The notes under the pieces: generated by a model
The model's database searches: none
Told to the model about the DNA's origin: nothing
Seen by the model: only the letters and a program-made list of their open reading frames with translations
Assembly (NCBI GenBank): GCA_037139195.1
Contig: JBAXGW010000043.1
Coordinates: forward strand, 1-40,175
Source of the DNA: JBAXGW01 sp037139195
Lineage (GTDB): Bacteria; Bacteroidota; Bacteroidia; Bacteroidales; JAHJDW01
DNA: 40,175 bases
Reading direction: 5' to 3'
Position numbers and translations under genes: made by a program
Part shown: positions 24,514-30,684 of the stretch, in pieces
Numbering within the stretch: position 1 is the stretch's first letter
Layout of the letters: each line of letters opens with the position of its first letter

Positions 24514-27500
24514 CTAGTTCTTAACTAATCTTATTGTCTTAGTTGAAGTAGTACCAATTATATTTACGATATAGATAGATGGCGATAAATCACTTATATC
24601 CATGGTACAATTAGTTTTATTTCTAAATTCTTCTTTGCGAATTAAAATGCCTTTAACATCATAAATTTCAACTATTGAAGATTGGTTTTGGTTAAAATTT
24701 ATTGTTACTATTTTATTAGCCGGATTTGGATAAAAGTTAATTCCACTGTTTTCAATATCATTTGTATTTACAAACAAATCGACATAAACAGAATCAACCG
24801 CCAAGCAACCATCTGCATTAGTTATAGTTATATAATACCAGCCTATACTATTTGCGGTAGTTGTTTGCGCATGTGTTTGGTCGCTCCAAGTATAACTTGC
24901 ATATCCCGAACCAGCATCAATGATATGAGGCAAAGCTACAGTAATTGTATCTGATCCTAAGTCAATTGTTGGGTTTTCATTAACATTAATTACAAAAGAT
25001 ACTTCTGTGATGCACGAGTGCGAATCAATGCATGTAACTTTATATGTGCTATCAGACTGAGGACAAATCGTAATTGTACTTGCATTCGATCCTGTACTCC
25101 AAGTATAATTAGCTGCTCCAGATACTGATAAATTGATACATTCGCCTAAACAAACGCTTGATGGTGATGGACTAGAAACAATTGAAGCAGGTTCGTTTAC
25201 TATAATTTCAATATCATCAGTTGCAATACAATTGTTAACCGAGGTTGCTGTTACCGAATAAGTTGTAGTAACTAAAGGCATAACATTAATAATTGAATCA
25301 GAAGAACCATTGCTCCAAACGAGTGAATCGGCGCCATTTGCTTCAATTTTTACGGAGTTTCCTTTACATATTTGGTTTTGCTGAGCATCAGTAACAAAAT
25401 TAATAGCTGGAAGTTCATAAATGTGTATATAAACATTATCTGTGCTTGTGCCACATTGATTTGTAGCTGTCATCAAATAACTGGTTGAAGTGATTGGAGA
25501 AACTTTTGGATTTTGAATATTTATATTGGTTATGCTTGTGTTAGGGGACCAAGCTATCGTTCCTATGCTAGTTGAACCTATAGTTGCTGAATCGCCTTTG
25601 CAAATAGAAACATCAGAGCCAGCATTTGCTACTGGAAGTTCATTAATTGTTATATTAAAATCATCACTAGCCGTGCAACTATTTGCATCTGATATGGTTA
25701 ACGAATAGGTAGAATTTACCGAAGGATTAACGATTAAAACCGTATCATGTGTTCCATTGCTCCAATTATAAACAGATGGTTTTTTATTATAGCTAACACG
25801 TAATGTGTCCTTTTGACCATTACATAAACTAGCTAAACCTTGAATTGTAATTATTGGATTGTTTACTGTAATAGTAACAGGACTTAGCGTATTATTTGAA
25901 AGATTACCATCAGCAAAGTTTGTGGAAATAGCAAAAATATAATTTCCATTGCTACTCATACTAAATACTGGTTTTACAGTTATAGTTTGAGTTGCGCCAG
26001 CTGCGATAGTTCCTTGGTTTATTGTTGTATCTATTACAGCAGTTGTTTGTCCACTAACTTGGATATGAATAGCTAAATTATTTGTTGCGAGATTAATGGT
26101 ATTAATTCCTAAATTTTTCACCTTAACTTGAATAGATTCAGTAGTTCCATAACAAGAAGTTACTGCTGGTGATGGCATTTCTAATAATGAAATATCGGTA
26201 CTAATATCGTTTTTCAACATTATATTGTCTAAATGAAAATCGTAGGTATTAGAACCTGATGCTGTACTACTTGCAAAAAAGGCTACTTTAATATTTTGTC
26301 CATTATATGATGCAAGTGATACGGTTTTTCTGACCAATGTATTAGTAATTGCTGAGTTTTTATCAATAGTATAAACATCTGTCCATGTTGTACCACAATC
26401 TGTACTTACTCTAACAATAACTTTATCATCATTATCCATGCCAGCACTGTAGGTAGTTGCAGCATTTAATGTAGTTAGTGCTGCATCAAAATATAAGTTA
26501 GTATTTGTTGTTGCTAAAAATGGCGTACTAATCATCCATTCGCGAACAGAAGTGCCCGTTATATTTACACGTGCAGTAGTATTGCTAGTAAAAGCTGTGC
26601 CATTTTTCCACATCGAATTTGCTACTGCAGGCGCTATACCCTGAGCTTCGGACCAATTAGGAAATACCGTAGATAAATTTGCACCAGTGAAACCTGTAAA
26701 ATTAACAGAATCTGGTAGCGTTAGATTTATATTACTTATTTGAATTGTACAAGTGTCATTAGTTAAATCAGCATCGGTTGAGAGACTAGTAAATAATTTT
26801 ATTTTCCAAAGGCCAGTTGTACTCATACTTGGTTTTGACGTAAATGTATATAATACGCTATCTCCAGAATTTATTGTTCCTTGATAAACCTCTGTTACGG
26901 GAGTATTTAAATTAACTATATACGAAACATTAATATTTGATTGGCTTTGTGAACCAAAATTTTTAATATATCCCGATACCGTTGTGCTAGTGTACAATTC
27001 GCAAGAAGTTCTTGGTGTTTTAATATAAGAAATGCCTAAATCGTTTGCTAAACAGCTATTTTCAAATTCTTTTGTAGGTCTTGGTCGTTTGGCTGCAATT
27101 GCAAAATTATCGTTTGCTGCACCATTTGATTTAAATTCACTTTCAAGAAAACTAACAAGATAGTGTCGAACAGTTGCAGTAGCAGAATCTCTTCCTATTG
27201 TTCCAACAAGTTGCCCAGAATTAATATAATCTCCAAAACCACCATGTGCCATACCTTTTACAAGCACCCAAGTTTTACAAGCTGCGGCAGTGAATTTGTT
27301 ATACCCACCTTTGCAAGCACTTGGCGTGCTGTCATCATCTTCTTCGCCAGCTAAATCTAGAACTTTGCCAGTAAATGTAGTTACATCGTGAGTAACAGGG
27401 AAAGTGCCACTTGGATATGAAGCAAAATACACAATACCCTCAATTTCTGTAGGTCTACTATCAATCAAAGCCGAAGCATTTACGCCTCCATTAGAATGGC

Positions 27501-27942
27501 CGCCAATTATTACTTTGTTAGGATCAGCATATTGATGCAGCCAGTGGCTAGTTATAGCAACCCTGCTCTTAAACCAATCGTGAGTATTTTTAAAACTTGT
27601 GCCACTAGGTAGACCCGCAGCGGCATCATCAATAATTATAACAACATAACCATAAGAGGCAAGGTGCTTCATGTATAAATCATAAGTATGGCGGTTTATA
27701 GCACTACTGCCAAATCCGTTTGCCCCTAATTGAAAAATAAAAACAGGATAAGGGCCATCAACCGTAGATGAAGGGCGGTAAATAAGCAAATCCTTAGCAA
27801 TAAAATCTGCTGTATCAGATTCAACAGAATCGGCAACTATTGCATACGTTCCATTTGCATAGTATGGTGAAGTAAGCGGATTTATTTGTGCCTTAACTGA
27901 GAACGAAATAAAAATAAATAAGATGAATACTAATTTTTTCAT
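24514..27942 (-). CDS. T9SS-exported alpha/beta hydrolase with adhesin-like repeats
   Basis: 1142 aa. Signal peptide (MKKLVFILFIFISFSVKAQ), then an alpha/beta-hydrolase domain (about 25-255) of the dienelactone-hydrolase/chlorophyllase/PETase-like type: oxyanion region 'VFIFQLGANGFGS', nucleophile S150 in 'GGHSNGG', an acidic cluster 'AGEEDDDSTPSAC' (about 198-210) and the likely catalytic H233 in 'GMAHGGFGDY'. Next comes a CARDB-like module ('LGISYIKTPRTSCELYTS'), a jelly-roll-like segment (about 410-575), a second CARDB module (about 585-685) and four to five SprB-like Ig repeats with 'YxWSNGxxDS' and 'CxGxS' words (about 695-1040). The C-terminus is a type A T9SS domain ('INFYPNPANKIVTI', ending 'KTIRLVKN'). 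An esterase acting on surface or polymer-bound esters is inferred; substrate unknown. Confidence 0.87.
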   Translation of the reverse strand: MKKLVFILFIFISFSVKAQINPLTSPYYANGTYAIVADSVESDTADFIAKDLLIYRPSSTVDGPYPVFIFQLGANGFGSSAINRHTYDLYMKHLASYGYVVIIIDDAAAGLPSGTSFKNTHDWFKSRVAITSHWLHQYADPNKVIIGGHSNGGVNASALIDSRPTEIEGIVYFASYPSGTFPVTHDVTTFTGKVLDLAGEEDDDSTPSACKGGYNKFTAAACKTWVLVKGMAHGGFGDYINSGQLVGTIGRDSATATVRHYLVSFLESEFKSNGAANDNFAIAAKRPRPTKEFENSCLANDLGISYIKTPRTSCELYTSTTVSGYIKNFGSQSQSNINVSYIVNLNTPVTEVYQGTINSGDSVLYTFTSKPSMSTTGLWKIKLFTSLSTDADLTNDTCTIQISNINLTLPDSVNFTGFTGANLSTVFPNWSEAQGIAPAVANSMWKNGTAFTSNTTARVNITGTSVREWMISTPFLATTNTNLYFDAALTTLNAATTYSAGMDNDDKVIVRVSTDCGTTWTDVYTIDKNSAITNTLVRKTVSLASYNGQNIKVAFFASSTASGSNTYDFHLDNIMLKNDISTDISLLEMPSPAVTSCYGTTESIQVKVKNLGINTINLATNNLAIHIQVSGQTTAVIDTTINQGTIAAGATQTITVKPVFSMSSNGNYIFAISTNFADGNLSNNTLSPVTITVNNPIITIQGLASLCNGQKDTLRVSYNKKPSVYNWSNGTHDTVLIVNPSVNSTYSLTISDANSCTASDDFNITINELPVANAGSDVSICKGDSATIGSTSIGTIAWSPNTSITNINIQNPKVSPITSTSYLMTATNQCGTSTDNVYIHIYELPAINFVTDAQQNQICKGNSVKIEANGADSLVWSNGSSDSIINVMPLVTTTYSVTATSVNNCIATDDIEIIVNEPASIVSSPSPSSVCLGECINLSVSGAANYTWSTGSNASTITICPQSDSTYKVTCIDSHSCITEVSFVINVNENPTIDLGSDTITVALPHIIDAGSGYASYTWSDQTHAQTTTANSIGWYYITITNADGCLAVDSVYVDLFVNTNDIENSGINFYPNPANKIVTINFNQNQSSIVEIYDVKGILIRKEEFRNKTNCTMDISDLSPSIYIVNIIGTTSTKTIRLVKN

Positions 27943-27965
27943 AATATACTGGTTTTTAATTTATT

Positions 27966-27996
27966 CAAATTTAAATAATAATATTCGACTAATCAC
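27966..27996 (-). promoter_or_regulatory. Candidate promoter of the hydrolase gene
   Basis: Minus strand: GTG (27996-27994, one mismatch to TTG), 20 bases, TAAATTTG (27973-27966). Leader of about 20 bases. Confidence 0.5.
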
Positions 27997-28058
27997 GACG
28001 AATAGTAAATATGTTTGAAAAATTAAATATTTTTAAGAAATAGAATGCAAATGAGTAA

Positions 28059-28169
28059 ATGAAAATAAAGCAAGAATTAGAAAAGATTAAATGGGAAAAG
28101 AAAATAATCTTAAAATTTTTTTGGGCAGAAATAGAAAAAGAGAAGAGTAATATCACTCGTCTCTTTTAA
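28059..28169 (+). CDS. Candidate 36-aa microprotein
   Basis: ATG to TAA, 36 residues beginning MKIKQELEKIKWEKKIILKF and ending 'EKSNITRLF'. Strongly charged at both ends with an aromatic, hydrophobic centre that holds both of its tryptophans or borders them (KW...FFWAE), so it could form an amphipathic helix. A TATGTTTG box lies at 28010-28017 but without a good TTG. The last third of the frame is also one arm-pair of a hairpin. I do not recognise the family; it may be a chance frame. Confidence 0.35.
   Translation: MKIKQELEKIKWEKKIILKFFWAEIEKEKSNITRLF
28136..28167. other. Hairpin overlapping the end of the 36-aa frame
   Basis: AAAAGAGAAGAGT against ACTCGTCTCTTTT, 12 of 13 pairs, 6-base loop. 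T-rich on either strand, so a terminator is possible. It overlaps the candidate stop codon at 28167-28169. Confidence 0.6.
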
Positions 28170-28433
28170 CAATAACATTTACAATATTATGCAAAAACAA
28201 TAGTGCAATTTTCAAACCAATTATTAAGCAATTTCAAGAAAAAATACGAATGAAAAAACTTTATACAGTCAATTTTGATTTTTAATAAGTTATTTTCAAC
28301 AATTTGTTAAGACAAGTTTATATCTTTTCAAAAGAAGACTAAACTAATTCATCTTCAATAGTCTATATATTATAGGTTAATAACTATGAAAGAATGTTTA
28401 AAATTTCAAGGCGAATAAAACATAAGCATTATA

Positions 28434-28493
28434 TACCTTTGGAATTCTTAAAAGAGAAAAAGGTTCATTAAACCGGCAAGTTTAAGAACCTTT
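28434..28493. other. TACCTTTG box and bulged hairpin in the gene-poor stretch
   Basis: TACCTTTG (28434-28441) fits the -7 element but lacks a TTG. It is followed by a hairpin: GGTTC-A-TTAAAC, loop CGGCAA, GTTTAA-GAACC (28462-28490), with outer AAA/TTT pairs. Read on the minus strand the hairpin is followed by a T5 run. It could be the leader of the 38-aa frame downstream or a terminator for minus-strand transcription. Confidence 0.5.
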
Positions 28494-28592
28494 AATATGA
28501 ACTATTTTTGATATTTTTATTGTTGTTCAAAATTATATCTTAGTTTTCTTTTAAGCAAAAAAATTAGTATTAATTTTCTTAAAGTTTTAAAC

Positions 28593-28709
28593 ATGAAAAG
28601 AATTTTTCAGAAAAACGAGCTTAGGAGAATCTACGAAAGCTTTTTAATTAAGGCGATTTCTAAGATTTTAAGCAACATTATCTTGAGAGTTATTCAAGGG
28701 CTAATGTAA
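28593..28709 (+). CDS. Candidate 38-aa cationic microprotein with its own terminator
   Basis: 38 residues from MKRIFQKNELRRIYESFLIK to '...RVIQGLM', net positive, with Ile/Leu spaced every three to four residues, as in an amphipathic membrane-active helix. It is followed seven bases after the stop by a clean intrinsic terminator, and preceded by a long structured leader region. Unlike the surrounding intergenic text it stays open and ends in step with the terminator, which supports a real transcription unit; it could instead be a small RNA of about 150-300 bases. Family not recognised. Confidence 0.45.
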   Translation: MKRIFQKNELRRIYESFLIKAISKILSNIILRVIQGLM

Positions 28710-28716
28710 AAAAGAG

Positions 28717-28739
28717 AGCCTTCCATGAAGGCTTTTTTT
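28717..28739 (+). terminator. Terminator after the 38-aa frame
   Basis: Stem AGCCTTC / GAAGGCT, 3-base loop, T run of seven. The only clear plus-strand terminator in the gene-poor region, so something is transcribed rightward into it. Confidence 0.8.
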
Positions 28740-28860
28740 GTTTGTATTATGTAAAAATACACTTGTAAGCTTTATTCTTGATTTATCAAAAAACCATTTT
28801 GATAATAATCATAGGCTAAAAGAAGAAACTATTTGCTAATAGTTGGCTAAAATTTCAAAG

Positions 28861-28894
28861 TAAAAGCCTAATTGACTGTATATCAATTTAGGCT
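28861..28894 (-). terminator. Terminator of tRNA-Arg
   Basis: Minus strand: AGCCTAAATTGA / TCAATTAGGCT stem (one bulged base) and TTTTA tail, beginning four bases after the tRNA end. Confidence 0.7.
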
Positions 28895-28897
28895 ATG

Positions 28898-28971
28898 CGA
28901 CCTCGGAGGGATTCAAACCCCCGATCTTCAGAACCGGAATCTGACGTTCTATTCAGCTGAACTACGAGGCC
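28898..28971 (-). tRNA. tRNA-Arg (anticodon CCG)
   Basis: 74 bases on the minus strand. Acceptor GGCCTCG/CGAGGTC (one G-T pair), D arm GTTC...GAAC, anticodon stem TCAGA/TCTGA with loop TTCCGGT giving anticodon CCG (reads CGG), T arm GGGGG-TTTGAAT-CCCTC, discriminator G. CCA is not encoded. Confidence 0.93.
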
Positions 28972-28976
28972 AATTC

Positions 28977-29094
28977 GAATTAATATAATTTTGCGCCTTC
29001 TTCGTTGTGCTTCGATTTTAAAATGCTCACATACTAAAGTATGCTGCGCTTTTAAAATCTTGCACGCCTCAAATTCGCATAATTATATTAATTC
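28977..29094. repeat. 118-bp imperfect palindrome between tRNA-Arg and the HD gene
   Basis: Outer arms GAATTAATATAATTTTGCG and CGCATAATTATATTAATTC pair at 18 of 19 positions; inner arms GATTTTAAAA/TTTTAAAATC pair perfectly; the centre is CATACT-AA-AGTATG. Arms are symmetric about 29035-29036, separated by unpaired ~17-base segments. It could extrude as a cruciform or fold as RNA, and resembles an extragenic palindromic repeat. If tRNA-Arg starts at the 29109-29116 box, the palindrome is in its 5' leader. Confidence 0.8.
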
Positions 29095-29108
29095 TCAAAT
29101 GTGAGATG

Positions 29109-29116
29109 CAAAGTTA
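29109..29116 (-). promoter_or_regulatory. Candidate -7 element for tRNA-Arg
   Basis: TAACTTTG on the minus strand, a full TAnnTTTG match, about 140 bases before the tRNA. The -33 region is poor (no TTG at 19-20 bases). Confidence 0.4.
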
Positions 29117-29145
29117 AGAATTTTCTGTGTTAAAATTCCTTTCTT

Positions 29146-29175
29146 TTGAGGTTTGAAAAAAAAATCTTACATTTG
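29146..29175 (+). promoter_or_regulatory. Promoter of the HD hydrolase gene, implying a leaderless mRNA
   Basis: TTG (29146-29148), 19 bases, TACATTTG (29168-29175): a full consensus match. The ATG starts at 29180, four bases after the box, about where transcription should begin. Confidence 0.7.
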
Positions 29176-29179
29176 AGAT

Positions 29180-29845
29180 ATGATGAATAATTCAGAAATA
29201 ATTAGCAAAACAGAACTTTTTGTGAAAGACAAACTTTCAAGTGATGCTTCGGGACATGATTGGTGGCATATAGTGCGAGTTAGAAATTTAGCTTTAAAAA
29301 TTGCATCGAAGGAAGAAGGAAATGCATTTATAATTGAACTAGCTGCTTTGCTTCATGACGTTGCCGATTGGAAATTTAACAATGGCGACGAGCTTATCGG
29401 AGGTAGAGTTGCTGAAAAATGGCTTAAGGACTGCAAAGTAAACGAAGGAATTATTTCAGAAGTTGTTCATATTGTTAATCATATTTCTTACAAAGGAGCA
29501 AATACACCAATTGGGTTATTAAGCCTTGAAGGGAATATTGTGCAAGATGCTGATCGACTTGATGCTATTGGTGCTATAGGCATTGCGCGCACTTTTGCTT
29601 ATGGAGCTAGCAAAAACAGGCCAATGTATGAGCCTGATATAAAGCCAAGCATACATAACTCATTTGAAGAATATAAAAAGTCAGTTAATCCTACGATTAA
29701 TCATTTTTACGAGAAATTACTTTTACTAAAAGACAGAATGAATACACAAACAGCTAAGGAAATTGCTGAAAGCAGGCATTTATTTATGGAAAAGTATTTA
29801 GAACAGTTTTATAAAGAGTGGAATTCGGATGATTTTAACCATTAA
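29180..29845 (+). CDS. HD-domain phosphohydrolase
   Basis: 221 aa, YedJ-like HD superfamily, soluble. Metal ligands visible: His in 'ASGHDWWHIVRV', the HD pair in 'ALLHDVADWKF', and Asp in 'VQDADRLDAIGAIGIAR'. Such proteins hydrolyse phosphate esters, often nucleotides; the natural substrate of this type is not settled. The start could be either of two adjacent ATGs (29180, 29183); both are so close to the promoter that the mRNA is probably leaderless. The 3' end overlaps the convergent GGGP synthase gene by 11 bases. Confidence 0.88.
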   Translation: MMNNSEIISKTELFVKDKLSSDASGHDWWHIVRVRNLALKIASKEEGNAFIIELAALLHDVADWKFNNGDELIGGRVAEKWLKDCKVNEGIISEVVHIVNHISYKGANTPIGLLSLEGNIVQDADRLDAIGAIGIARTFAYGASKNRPMYEPDIKPSIHNSFEEYKKSVNPTINHFYEKLLLLKDRMNTQTAKEIAESRHLFMEKYLEQFYKEWNSDDFNH

Positions 29846-30572
29846 TAATTTTCAACAAATCTGACATTTCTCTAATAATCGAGTTGTCTTTTTCAATGGC
29901 ATTACCTATTACTAAACAATCGGCTCCAGCATTATAAAGCATTTTGGCGGTTTCAATATTCCTTATTCCTCCACCAACAATTAAAGGAATATCTATATTA
30001 TCTTTTACTCTTCTAGTCATTGTTTCGCTAATAGACGATGCGCTTCCACTACCTGCATCCATATATATAAGTTTTAAACCAAGCATTTCGCCTGCCATTG
30101 CAGTACATACAGCAATATCATCTTTGTCGTAAGGGATAGGAAAAGAATTGCTCATATAGGATGCTGCTGTTGATTTTCCACTGTCAATAAGCATATAACC
30201 GGTAGATATTGTTTCTAATTTTGCTGCTTTTAAGTAAGGGGCTGCAATAACATGTCGACCAATTAGCATTTCAGGATTTCGGCTTGAAATAAGAGACAGA
30301 AACAACAGAGCATCGGCTTTTGCGTTGATTTGCATGGCATTTCCAGGAAAAATAATCACTGGAATATCTGTTTCTTCTTTAAGCAATGTAATGCATTCAT
30401 CAAGGCTATCGTTGGTTAATAAGCTGCCGCCAACAAAAAAAACATCAACTCCACTTTTTTTAGCCAATTCTGCCGTTTCCTTTAAGTTGTTAACTTTTGT
30501 TCTATCGGGATCGATTAAAACAGCAAACCTTTTTTTATTTGTTTCTAGAAAAATATTCTGAAATATTGACAT
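29835..30572 (-). CDS. Geranylgeranylglyceryl/heptaprenylglyceryl phosphate synthase family protein
   Basis: 245 aa TIM barrel of the PcrB/GGGPS family, which joins a polyprenyl diphosphate to sn-glycerol-1-phosphate (an ether-lipid step best known from Archaea but present in Bacteroidota). Seen: 'FAVLIDPDRTKV' near the N-terminus, 'VFFVGGSLLTND', 'VIIFPGNAMQI', 'YMDAGSGSASSIS' and 'PLIVGGGIRNIETAKMLYNAGADCLVIGNAIEKD' spread over the phosphate-binding C-terminal half. Which prenyl length is used cannot be read by eye. It overlaps the HD gene tail-to-tail. Its promoter was not identified. Confidence 0.92.
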   Translation of the reverse strand: MSIFQNIFLETNKKRFAVLIDPDRTKVNNLKETAELAKKSGVDVFFVGGSLLTNDSLDECITLLKEETDIPVIIFPGNAMQINAKADALLFLSLISSRNPEMLIGRHVIAAPYLKAAKLETISTGYMLIDSGKSTAASYMSNSFPIPYDKDDIAVCTAMAGEMLGLKLIYMDAGSGSASSISETMTRRVKDNIDIPLIVGGGIRNIETAKMLYNAGADCLVIGNAIEKDNSIIREMSDLLKIING

Positions 30573-30633
30573 TACAATTTGATTTTAAATAAACGTTTAA
30601 AATTAACGAAAAAAGAGAACAATATTAAATAAA

Positions 30634-30663
30634 AAAAACCGACTTGATAACAAATCGGTTTTT
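30634..30663 (-). terminator. Terminator after the M43 protease gene
   Basis: Stem AAAAACCGA / TCGGTTTTT around a 12-base loop, with long A/T runs so that the minus strand ends in U's. It sits between the protease stop and the GGGP synthase start. Confidence 0.75.
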
Positions 30664-30684
30664 AAATTTTTGTTTAAAAAATAG

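Larger units (their letters stand above)
27943..28897. other. Gene-poor stretch between the hydrolase gene and tRNA-Arg
   Basis: About 950 bases without a normal-sized gene, very AT-rich. It contains the hydrolase promoter, two microprotein candidates, at least three hairpins, a terminator, and further small inverted repeats (AACTATT/AATAGTT near 28827-28844, bracketed by two GGCTAAAA words). The remaining text (about 28170-28430) shows nothing I can name. Confidence 0.6.

Noticed and set aside
28593..28739. tmRNA, 6S RNA or another housekeeping RNA
   Set aside because: No tRNA-like ends, tag frame or long 6S-type bulged stem could be matched; microprotein or unknown RNA remains.
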